From Polytrichum commune (Eukaryota; Streptophyta; Polytrichopsida; Polytrichales; Polytrichaceae): a stretch of DNA of 64,000 nucleotides. The notes beneath the pieces are model-generated. The model did no database searches, had not been told where the DNA came from, and saw nothing but the letters and a program-made list of their open reading frames with translations. Below are positions 55,267 through 64,000 of this stretch, piece after piece. The stretch is taken from the NCBI GenBank assembly GCA_950295325.1, contig OX485803.1, positions 10,726,001 to 10,790,000 of the forward strand. Direction: 5' to 3'. The translations under genes and the position numbers were made by a program. The stretch's first letter is position 1. The number at the start of each line of letters is the position of its first letter.

Positions 55267-58158
55267 ATGGCAGAGTCATCCAAGAAAGGGAGAAAGAGAG
55301 GGAGTGTGCCCATTGAGCCCATCGCCTTTGAGCAATTGACGGAGTCTTTCATAGAGCAATTGATGGAGAGACAGCCTTATCTTGTGGCGGCAGGGCTATG
55401 GGAGTTTGTAGCTGAGTTGGAAATTCCATGGCCATGGCCTGCTGATCTTTCGGAGTTTTTCCTCTCAGCTTGTGCAAGTGAGTTCCAGCAGATCGTGGTG
55501 AGGAAGCAGCTGATCCGGTTCGACACGGAGGCGATCGCCCAAGTGACCACCCTACCGGGCGGAGACAGCGTGTCTGTGGCGGAGTCGTGCCGGGCTATCA
55601 ACGCTCCAGAGTGGGGAGTGGCGTTCGAGAATGGGCAATCAGCGTTCGACAGCAAGAGACGAGGCTGGGATCTCCAGAAGGCGTTACCCCCTTGGCGCGA
55701 CTGGTTATTGCTGATCCAGCAACGAATTGAGCTAGGGAGAGATGGTGACTTCATGGAACACTGCGTCGTATGTGCAGCATTGGCGGCGTGGATTAGAGGT
55801 ACTAAGTTTAATTGGGCAGAAGAAGTGAGATCAAGAATTAAGGAAGAAATTGACATTCACAAACTTTCAAGGCCATTACCCTTAAAATCAGCTGGCTATA
55901 TAGGGTTGTTGTGTCAAAATTCATTTGGTCCTGAAACTGCTTCGTCAAGCCGTCGAAAGGTTGCACCTTTTCTGTCTAAACCAACAGGGTTTATAAGAGA
56001 GGAGGCTGTCCCTCAAACCACCAGCCCCCTTCCCAGTCCAGAACCCCCTGTCATTTTGGAGGAGACTGTAGAGTTATATGGCAATAGCCCAGCGAAGAGG
56101 GAGCCTGACCCCTTTTGTCTTATATGGAAAGAAGCATCTTCCCCGTCTAGGTCAGTTCTACATGTCCAAACCCTGGAAGAGAGAATTGAAAGGGTCTTAG
56201 AAGAATTAGAGGCTCAGAAAGGGCTAGTGAAGAGCCAGCAGTTAGAATTAGACTCAGTCAAAGGGGAAATGTCCCGCATGGAGGTAGAAAATGTAAAATT
56301 GACAGGGATGACTCAGAGCATGTCAGAGAGGCGCCAGCAGGCAGAAAAAGAGAAAAGAGAATGGCAAATCAAGTGTGAAGAGGCCATATCCTTGACTGGT
56401 CAGTTACTGAAGGAAAAAAAGGCTCTTGAGAAAAGTAGAAGTGACTTGGCAATTGAGAAGATGGAGTGGTTAAGTCTGAGAGAGAGACAAGAACAGGCTA
56501 TCGCCACCAAGTCAGCCAAAATAAAAAGTTTACAGAGTCAGGTGCATTCACTATTGACTGATGAGAGTAATATTATTAACCTGCAGCATTAGGTAAACAG
56601 TCTTAGGTCGTTAAGCGATACACAGGGTGCAGTGATAGACTCTTTGAAGCAGAAAGTAGAGAGGCTGAAGTCTGGTATTTGGGCAATAGAGAGTATTTGC
56701 CCACCTTTCAACAGTCTGTTCAAAAATTATGAGTTACAGAGAGACATTTTCTTCATTGCTTATAGCCTGCGACCTTCCCAAGTCCTAGATCCCATTGAAT
56801 TTGAGCAACTATGGGAGGAAGTCACCACTGACGGACGAGAGAACTTACTGACAGAAATTCTGGTCCAAGGAGAGCTTAAGTTGCATGACCTGTTCAGAGG
56901 TTTCCAGGCCATAGCCGATTTAGGTGTTCATGTCTTTTTGTATTACAGTGAACTAGAGTTAGCTCTGAGTTCAAAAAGGCGATTAGTCGCTAATGTAGAG
57001 GCAAGTCAGCCTAGTCGCCCCATCGACATCCACCACTGGACCAGAGCTGTCAACACAGCATTGGCAATCTGCCCACCTACGTTGATGCCGCCGTGGCATA
57101 CAGAGCTTACGCGGCTGAGGTCGAGCTTGGGCAATGATACCTACCTGCAGGCTATTATGGACGCAGCCACAGAAAGATTGGCTATCGCCAAGCACCTGGA
57201 TGTGGGTGCAGGACAATACCAGCTGAAGTTTGATCAACTGACTGAGAGGCTCACAAGGAGCTTACAGGCGATCGCCCAACCAGGAGGTCAAGTGCAGGTA
57301 CAATTACAGAACCAGGTTACCTTCTTCCTACCCCCATCGCATTTAGTGCAGCGAACACTGCAATCGACAAGGAGGAGGCCACCTGGTTCCCTTCTAGCGA
57401 ATCAATTTTTGGGCAACTATGCAGCATTGTTCGAGAGCGACGTTGAAGAGCCAATACCTAGCTGGAAGGCATTCGACTGGATCTTCGAGGACGTTGGCTT
57501 GTCAAGGCAAATCGGCACTCGACCTGAGGATGCTCACGACGTCGTGTACAGGAGGATTTGCCATGGCTGGAGCCCGACACCCCCTGTAACAGTCACCAAC
57601 GACCCAAGATTCTGCGATTGTCCGAGGCGCTACAAGTGGCCACCCCAAGCACTCATTGACAGTCTTGAGTATAACTGGCCGGTAATTCCAGGAAATTTTT
57701 TGACGTACCAGGAGTGCTACGAATCCTACATGCAATTTTCTTACGCTCACAGGGAACACCAAGACCCGGTGTGCTTTCGAGCGGCGATATTCACGGCTAT
57801 TTTAGGATACTGGTGCAAGAAGTACGAATTCGTCTACAACGTGAACCTGCTCAGCAAGGCTAACCGTGAGGCGATGTTCCTGACCAAGATTAACTACAAT
57901 TCGGCGAGGTGGTACAGGTGCCTAGAAGCTATGTGTGCTACCTATTTCATAATTGGGCCACACCACAGCATGGTGAATGAATTTGGCGCGACTCGCTACG
58001 GAGTCATCAGTCGGGCATTGAAAGCTCAGCGACTTGTGCATAATACAGTGGTACCCCAGGAGGAGGTAATGGCACCCGGATACATAGAAGATTATGGGCC
58101 ATCATCTCAGCGGCCATTCAAGCCGATGGATCACACCAGCAAGAGGATGAAGAGGTGA
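55267..58158 (+). pseudogene. Accessory ORF after pol, about 964 codons, one in-frame TAG; function unknown
   Basis: ATG at 55,267; TAG at 56,590-56,592; the same frame then runs to TGA at 58,156-58,158. The N-terminal 220 residues form a Trp-rich globular region (WEFVAELEIPWPWP, WDLQKALPPWRDW), reminiscent of plant transposon/mobile-domain proteins but not safely assignable. A Pro/Ser linker and a long Glu/Lys/Gln coiled coil follow, interrupted by the TAG. The C-terminal third is Trp/Tyr/Cys-rich (FDWIFEDVGL, CHGWSPTPP, CPRRYKWPPQAL). No signal peptide or membrane segment is visible, so it does not resemble an envelope protein although it sits where Athila carries its env-like gene. Confidence 0.75.
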
Positions 58159-58180
58159 AATTTTGCGGGACGCAAAATGA

Positions 58181-58196
58181 TTCTGTGTGGGGCAGC
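58181..58196 (+). promoter_or_regulatory. Presumed polypurine tract before the 3' LTR
   Basis: TTCTGTGTGGGGCAGC lies directly before the 3' LTR. The GGGGCAG part matches the end of the internal tract at 54,556-54,570, but the purine run is much shorter. Confidence 0.4.
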
Positions 58197-60105
58197 TGTG
58201 AGACCAATTTTTGGCTATCGCCTGCCCGAAGTGGGCCATTTTTTGAAAAGTGACGATATTCATCCGGCAAATGGACTTCGAACGTCATCTGTAGCGGCAT
58301 TGGAAGGCTATTGCCGTCAAGAATCGGTTACAATCCTTAACCGACTTCTCCTCCTTCGTCAGTTCAAGGAGGAGGCGAATCAGAAAGTAGGCAGGCTATT
58401 TTCAGAGTTAGAAATCAGGCATAGTCTCCTAGTGTTTGGCAATAGGCTTTAGCGACATCAGAGCTCAGTGATTGAGTCTGAGTGTTACTTGGTTTCCTCC
58501 GAGAAGGAGTATTAGCAATAGGCAAAGAAGAACTGTGTGATACAGTCTTTGGGCAACATTGCATTTGAATAGAAGTGAAGTGTTAACGTGATGAGCAATA
58601 ATCTGGTTGTATGTGCAATGAAGTTTTACTGATACTTGTGGTCGGGTGAGTCAGTGCAAATTGGCTGGAGTCAAGAGGTGTTGTGAGCAATGGTCGTAAG
58701 AATGATGAGAGTTAGTTTTTAGTGTGAAGATAATGTCAAGAAAGTATGTGGAGTGATGAAGTGCAATGGCGATAATCGTGAGCATTGAAATAGACATATA
58801 AGCTGTTAAGAGCGCAAAGTAGTCTGGAAGCATAGTCAAGAGTGCTCTTAAGTTGTAAGAACAGGAGAGAAGCGTGTGATTGAATGAGATACTTAGAAAA
58901 GGCAAGCATACTCAGGCAATAGCCTTTCCGAGGTAGAGACACCAAGATGCGCTGGAAAGGCAATAGGCTGTGAGCGCCGAAAGAGGACACATAAGCAAGA
59001 AGAGTTTGATGTACGAGGAAGAGTGCGAAATCCCAAGCAGTTGGCTATGGAGTCAGGTTTGAGGGCATGAGGGAGTCAAGATGTGAGTGAAAGGAAGATT
59101 AAGAGGCAATAATCTTGAGAGCATAGCCACTTACCCTGGGATGGAGAATAGAGACTGATGAGTGAGTAAAGCCATAGTCTGAGGCTGGAAGGGTAAAGGC
59201 AAGACCAGAGAGTGGTCATGGCAAGGCCAACAGTCTACAGAGAGACGAAAGGGCAATAGCCAGTAGAGGAATCACAGACGTAGAAGCCTGAGGGAGGCAA
59301 GACCCTACCTGAGAGAATGTGAGGAGTTACAGCCTAGTACGAGGATGAGGACTGACCTCACCTTAGGGTAATTACCCCACAATAGGATATCGCCTGGGTA
59401 AGCCTGATAGAATATCGCCAGTTAGGTCTGAGAGAATTTATAGACTGAAATAGAGAAAAGACTGAAAACAACACCCGCATGGTAGAAGCAAGACTTTACC
59501 CGGTGAGATGAACTTGTTGCAGATAAATCCTTCTAAGTAATAACAACTTGTTAACTAAAGGATATAGCTTGTTCAAAATATATATATATCTTATATATTG
59601 ACGGAATAGATACTCTATGAGATGGACGACCAGGTGGATCGGAGAGTGATGGAGACGGTTACAGTCTCTGAAGGAATGCCGATAGCTGTAAGTAAAACTA
59701 ACTGGAATTAATTTGAATTGATCGCAAGCATAAGTCATAACCCATAAAGACAAAGAAGGCTACTCAAAAGACGTGTGTTGGACGCGTAGTCCTGCCTAAG
59801 AGTTAGTGCCAACTTGCCAAGCTTTTGAGCTTCACGACTGATATAAGTCACAACCATAGAGTGATAGAAAATTACCTTATGATAGGACGGAATCACTCAC
59901 TACTGGAGGTGCACAAAAGAATCATAAGAGTGTGGAATAAGTGGAATAAGTGGAATAATGGAGGAACGAAGAAGGAAAAGTCCTAAGTTGTTAATAAAGT
60001 CCTTAATCCAATGTGACAATAACCCTTATAGACACTATCTCAGTCTTCCTGGAGACTTTGTTCCCTGGGTTTTGTTGTTTTAAGCCATAGCAAAAACTTA
60101 CTACA
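58197..60105 (+). repeat. 3' LTR (1909 bp)
   Basis: Same length as the 5' LTR, offset 12,671 bp, and no mismatch was found while reading both. This implies a recent insertion or recent gene conversion. Confidence 0.95.
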
Positions 60106-60110
60106 GCAGC
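60106..60110. repeat. Target site duplication GCAGC, right
   Basis: Copies 45,521-45,525; see the left copy. Confidence 0.95.
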
Positions 60111-60825
60111 CGATCATCGCAACAGGAACAAGTCATTCTCCATATTCCTACAGGGTGTAGTGGATAGTAGATGTTACTTCACGTCGGTCAACACAGGCCC
60201 GCCAGGCTCTTTGCATGATAGTGCTCATTTCAGAAGCTCAAAGCTCTATCGGAAGGTGGATGAGGGCATCATGGGTGGGTTCCATGACGACCCTCTCACA
60301 TGGCCCAGCGGCCTTGCATTTCCGCCCTACATTGTGGCGGACCGCGGGTACCCCCTCTTGAGTTGGTGCATCACACCATTCAAGATGGGTCCCATGGGGA
60401 CGCCTCTATCTAGAGAGGAGACCTGGTTCAACAGGAAGCACTCTTCGACAAGAATGAGTGTCGAAAGGGCTTTTGGTATTCTCAAGGCGAGATTTAAAGA
60501 AATTGGAACAAAGACCTCTTTGAAACTCGACTTTCTACCCACAGTCGTGCATTCATGTTGTGTACTCCACAACATCCTATTGGCAAGCAAAGACCGGACC
60601 TTGGACCAGATTCTGGTGGACTGCCACCTCCCACCTATGGACGACTCCGAAATGCATCGTAGAGAAGAGGACGAGGCTTGGCATCCTCCAAGACCAACAG
60701 GCCTTGTTAGTGAGGAGAGAGCACTATTAGAAGGCTCCATGGCACGGGAGGATATTTTAGACTACTTGGTTCGGATTCAGAATGCACATCACTCAAGAAA
60801 CCATGGGAGTAGGCGAGGGTTATGA
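60111..60825 (+). pseudogene. PIF/Harbinger DDE transposase, C-terminal part
   Basis: Resumes the frame cut at 45,525. It carries FTSVNTGPPGSLHDS, the second catalytic Asp in YIVADRGYPL and the Glu in MSVERAFGILKARF, followed by a conserved LHNILL helix, and ends at TGA 60,823-60,825. No further damage is seen in this part. Together with the left part, the DDE triad is complete apart from the insertion. Confidence 0.93.
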
Positions 60826-61939
60826 TGAGGTCAAATAGCATAAGAGATGTGTCGGCAATTTCATACCTAGTCAAAGTGTCCATGGATGAAGCCAACATGA
60901 GTAAAGCGGTGGTCATATTGCCCAAATTCCTCGTCCTCTCCACTTCGAGCTCATACAATTTGTGGTCCATGTCTGTGGCCTGGTTTTCCTTGTGTGTGAG
61001 TCTTGCCTCCCTCGCCGTGTCGAATGCTAGAACATCAGTCCGCCATGCCCGCTTCTCTAAGTCCTGGGCCTCCACACGAGCTAGGTACTCATGATTAAAG
61101 TCCTTCACGAAGTCCACCAGGTTGTCGGTGCCCACAGCCTTCCTCTTGCGGCCAGTGGACCCGGGTGTGTCATTGCCAGGCGTAGCTGCTTGAGGAGACC
61201 CCGATGCCGCTGTGGTGCTGGGAGCGGGACTCTCCACTCCAACAAAGGAAGCCTCCCGCGACGCTGGAGAAGAACGGCCAAAGTGCCTAGCCACCGGAGG
61301 AGCCACCCTATCGGTGTCAACAACATCCACGGCACGGCCAAATATCTGTCTACGGCCAACAAATCCCTCCATTTCTATATACATTGCCTCACTGAACTCT
61401 AATGGCATTTTGCGTGTTCTAGACAATTGTTTATTCTCCTCTCTGTTCATTCCCCACCAGTTGGCCGTTCCCTCGATGTAATCCTTCAGCTTCTTGTAGT
61501 CCTTGATCAATCCATCCCATTTGTTGGTTATCTGGTCAATATCCCTTGCTCTAAAACCAACCACACCCATGCAACCAGCTAGAACCAATTTCCACGCCGT
61601 GGTACCATACACAAACTTGGCGAGAAATGGCTGATTGGAGTTGTGTCTCCCATCCCATTCTAGACGTTTCTGACCTATGAGCACTAGCATTTCTGCCTCT
61701 GTCCAATTGGGTCCCCTAACCTTGTGGGAAGGCGCAGCTTGAGACTGAGAGCAATTTGGAGTTGATCTTGCCGTGTTTGATCTGCCCCCAGTGCGCACAG
61801 GCCCTCTTGCAGAAGCTGCTGCAGAAGTTGGCATGACAGGGTCATCGATGAAATCCGGGTGGAAGTCACAGTCAGCGTCAATGGGCACCTGGGTGGAGGG
61901 GCATTGAGAGTTGTCACCCAATTCTACGATGTCGTCCAT
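60707..61939 (-). CDS. Harbinger ORF1: Myb/SANT-like (trihelix-type) DNA-binding protein
   Basis: In plant PIF/Harbinger elements ORF1 binds DNA and works with the transposase. I choose the ATG at 61,937-61,939 (MDDIVELGDN) because the in-frame residues upstream are hydrophobic and look untranslated; 410 residues result. A Myb/SANT-like domain lies at about residues 75-185 (WTEAEMLVLIGQKR ... ITNKWDGLIKDYKKLKDY ... GTANWWGM), followed by a Ser/Pro/Gly-rich linker with a basic GRKRKAV and a C-terminal helix. The frame is unbroken. Its 3' end overlaps the 3' end of the transposase by 119 bases on the opposite strand; the final 60 or so residues could be spurious if splicing removes them. Confidence 0.85.
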   Translation of the reverse strand: MDDIVELGDNSQCPSTQVPIDADCDFHPDFIDDPVMPTSAAASARGPVRTGGRSNTARSTPNCSQSQAAPSHKVRGPNWTEAEMLVLIGQKRLEWDGRHNSNQPFLAKFVYGTTAWKLVLAGCMGVVGFRARDIDQITNKWDGLIKDYKKLKDYIEGTANWWGMNREENKQLSRTRKMPLEFSEAMYIEMEGFVGRRQIFGRAVDVVDTDRVAPPVARHFGRSSPASREASFVGVESPAPSTTAASGSPQAATPGNDTPGSTGRKRKAVGTDNLVDFVKDFNHEYLARVEAQDLEKRAWRTDVLAFDTAREARLTHKENQATDMDHKLYELEVERTRNLGNMTTALLMLASSMDTLTRYEIADTSLMLFDLIITLAYSHGFLSDVHSESEPSSLKYPPVPWSLLIVLSPH

Positions 61940-64000
61940 TTCTTGGCAACGCAACCAGCACAAACACACATAAAGTTTACAACCGAAAACGATAAAAAAA
62001 AGTGCCCAATGAAGGTCAAAGCCAACAACTGAATGGAAGATGAAGTGTATCCGAAATGCATCACAGAACTGGAGTGTGTCAATGAGTGCACCGAACAGAA
62101 ACAAACTCGCACACGAAAAATGCCTAGGAAAAGACACTGGCCCGCAAGGGTTCTGCAGCTGCACAAAAGAGGCATAATCCGAACAGACACACCCATGGCA
62201 GACACATTCTGCCACCGAATTGCAGCCATTCAAATGATGATGTTAAAAATATGCACACCACGTAAAGGCAAGCACGAACAAAAGAGAACTGCATAAACGC
62301 AGTACAGGGTGCCTAAAGGCACCGATATGTACAAGGAAGCAGGTGGCCAGTGAATCCAGAGGCCGAGACCCACAAATGCGGCAGAAGTCCACTTGACGCA
62401 GAAATCCACTTGACGCAAGGGATGTAACAGTTGCATCACACGAAGAAAACCACGCAACAATGATCCATGAAAACCAAGAGGAGAGAAAGAAAAAATATAT
62501 TGAGTATTGCCATCTGTATTGCGCAGTGGCAGTCAAAGAAGGATAACGACAATGGGATGACCAATGCAACCTGCTGGGAGGGACTGTGTCCACAACTATC
62601 GGAGGACTCCTACAGCCGTTACGCTTTGCTCCCAAAAACGAACGGCACACCCAAATGTCCAGGAGGACGGCTACACAAACTGCCTAGGCTTCTTGCGGTG
62701 TCCGGACATAGTTCGGCACAACACGCATACTACTGGACTTTGACAATGTGCAAAAACGCAGAACGTGGCCTGTCTCCTGCACCCAGAAAGGGCTGATTGC
62801 GAAATGCCCTCTTCCATTGCACTACCGTACGCGGGGGAACCTGCACACCGAAACCGAACAATTTGTCAGGCACACTGCAGCTCAGAAGCTATACGGCACC
62901 TGCCCAAGGCAAGGTTGGAATGTCGGGCGCACACGGAGCAGTGGGGGTGGATTGGTGACATTGCGGAGGAGGTCGGCAGACAGACACCCCCGGATTCCTG
63001 AGCAGGAATTGAGTAATGTCAGCTGCTGGCAAGAGATTGCGGAAAGGACACCTCGCTTGAAATCATAGCACACAGAGGAGGCCTAGCATTGACTCTCCAT
63101 TGACACGAACAAAGGAACACCCACAAGACTTGTCATTGACCCAGGACCCAAAAAAATATGCATGGCTGGCTGCAGGAAGGGGGTTGTGTGTACAAAAAAA
63201 AGAAACAAATATCGTGCCCACTGTGGGAAAGTTTTGTTGTCCACGCCAAGTCGAGAGGGCGTCCACCGTGGACCAGGTGCCCACCTACACACGCCGAAAT
63301 GACCATACCAGCAATGGATGCGACACAACCCAAAACGAGCAGAGAACCTGCAGGCCCAAATTGACGCAGCAGACCATGTCGGACAGTGAAAATCTATGGG
63401 TTTTGCCGGCGAGGATTACAAGGAGGACGCACATGGTGCAAGGAAGGGCGAATGCGAGGGATGAAAAACACAAATTGACCTGGACCCTGTTGGAGGAGCG
63501 GGGGGCGGAGAAAAAATTAAGATACAAGAATCCATCTTGTCACAGGGAACACAATACACTCCCATTGAACAAAGAACAGAGAAGCAATGCTGGATGTGTG
63601 CCGCAGAACCTGCAGCAACACACACAAACGGGCCGCGTAGACGCACGAAGAGCCCACATCAATCCTGGAAGCGACCCCGAAACACAGCAGTTCAGGATCC
63701 CCGACATGATTCACCGAGTCCGGGGCGTCAAGCATAGACGAGCGAAGAACAACACAAAAAACACAGCGACGAAATCAAACCGGAGCGGGGAAGGGTCCCA
63801 GGGTACCTTGGGGCCGTGGAGCACACGCCTGTCCACCGCGGGGCGTCGACCGCATGGCGACAAGTGCCTTGCGCTTCGCCGCTTCCAGGATAGCAATCGG
63901 GCGAAAGAGGCGCACCTATGCACGCCAGCGAAGCGAAACGGAATGCCTAGCGACGCCACAAAGCTGGAACAGGTTGCACAATGCCCAGCAGCCGAATACT
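61940..64000. other. Right arm of the Harbinger element, non-coding as far as seen
   Basis: Contains the presumed ORF1 promoter (minus strand) and GC-rich DNA with many short open frames. A 17-bp direct repeat TCCACTTGACGCA(A/G) lies at about 62,386-62,420. The element's right terminal repeat is not reached. Confidence 0.45.

Larger units (their letters stand above)
45526..60105 (+). mobile_element. Ty3/gypsy LTR retrotransposon, Athila-like, 14,580 bp, with accessory 3' ORF
   Basis: Two 1909-bp LTRs (TG...CA), tRNA-Asp-type primer site, gag with four zinc knuckles, protease, reverse transcriptase, RNase H and integrase in Ty3 order, then about 3.6 kb that holds a long extra frame. The tRNA-Asp primer site, an RT motif FLDDFAVY, a single RNase H and extra coding sequence after pol suggest the Athila branch of the Athila/Tat clade; a phylogeny is needed to be certain. 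It sits inside the Harbinger transposase. Gag-pol and the extra ORF contain stop codons, so the copy is not expected to be autonomous despite its young LTRs. Confidence 0.93.
41085..64000. mobile_element. Large PIF/Harbinger DNA transposon, right end outside the window
   Basis: It is placed from its protein content (DDE transposase plus Myb/SANT-like ORF1) and from a Harbinger-like left terminus: TAA (41,082-41,084) followed by GGGCCTCCCCGCACCAC, which resembles the ends of the nearby MITEs. Base composition turns GC-rich exactly here and stays so outside the retrotransposon. The reverse complement of this terminus does not occur before 64,000, so the right end is beyond the window. Without the 14.6-kb retrotransposon the visible part is about 8.3 kb, long for this superfamily. 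Tandem repeats, unexplained open frames and a possible captured or extra gene occupy the left arm. Confidence 0.75.

Noticed and set aside
55530-57276. GCGATCGC octamers, reminiscent of the cyanobacterial HIP1 site, as a sign of bacterial origin
   Set aside because: Only two copies, and both are variants of the local GGCNATNGCC motif; all flanking sequence is plant retrotransposon.
55267-58158. Envelope-like gene
   Set aside because: Position fits, but no signal peptide, membrane helix or cleavage site is visible.
29676-62420. Shared ACTTGACGCAA between the MITE hairpin (29,681) and the direct repeat near 62,390
   Set aside because: An 11-base match with unrelated flanks; likely coincidence.

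Overview
The window is nuclear DNA of a land plant. Genes are rich in GT-AG introns, one encodes an organelle-type aminoacyl-tRNA synthetase and another a plant copper amine oxidase ending in a peroxisomal signal, and plant transposon classes fill the rest: PIF/Harbinger, CACTA, a tRNA-type SINE and an Athila-like Ty3/gypsy element with a tRNA-Asp-type primer site. The species cannot be fixed from the sequence. A non-flowering plant is possible, but that is only an impression.

Gene-rich left third (1-24,700). Positions 19-9023 (+) hold 19 consecutive exons of a bacterial/organellar isoleucyl-tRNA synthetase; the 5' end is outside the window. Positions 12,035-14,607 (+) hold a six-exon gene for a cysteine-rich protein with a PAN/Apple-like pattern, preceded by about three tandem copies of a 292-bp repeat and carrying a Harbinger-type MITE in its third intron. 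Positions 16,332-23,734 (-) hold a 13-exon copper amine oxidase with all catalytic residues and a C-terminal SKL; its upstream region is a GC-rich island with a degenerate 80-bp repeat. All exon phases in the three models agree.

Repeat desert (24,700-41,084). No convincing gene. It contains three MITEs that share a GGGCC..TTCACA terminal core (two with perfect TAA target duplications), a 1.06-kb CACTA-type non-autonomous element that contains a tRNA-derived SINE, microsatellites, an isolated promoter-like segment, a repeat also found in the last intron of the synthetase gene, and a half MITE.

Nested transposons (41,085-64,000). A large PIF/Harbinger element starts at 41,085 after a TAA and runs off the right edge. 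It encodes a DDE transposase (+) and a Myb/SANT-like ORF1 protein (-) whose 3' ends overlap tail to tail. The transposase is split between its first and second catalytic Asp by a 14,580-bp Ty3/gypsy retrotransposon (45,526-60,105) with two 1909-bp LTRs that look identical and a GCAGC target duplication. Gag-pol lies in one frame broken only by TAG/TAA stops that could all derive from Gln codons. Downstream of pol are an internal polypurine tract and an unrecognised reading frame of about 960 codons. This accessory frame, together with a dispersed GGCNATNGCC motif shared by it and the LTRs, is the least explained part of the window.
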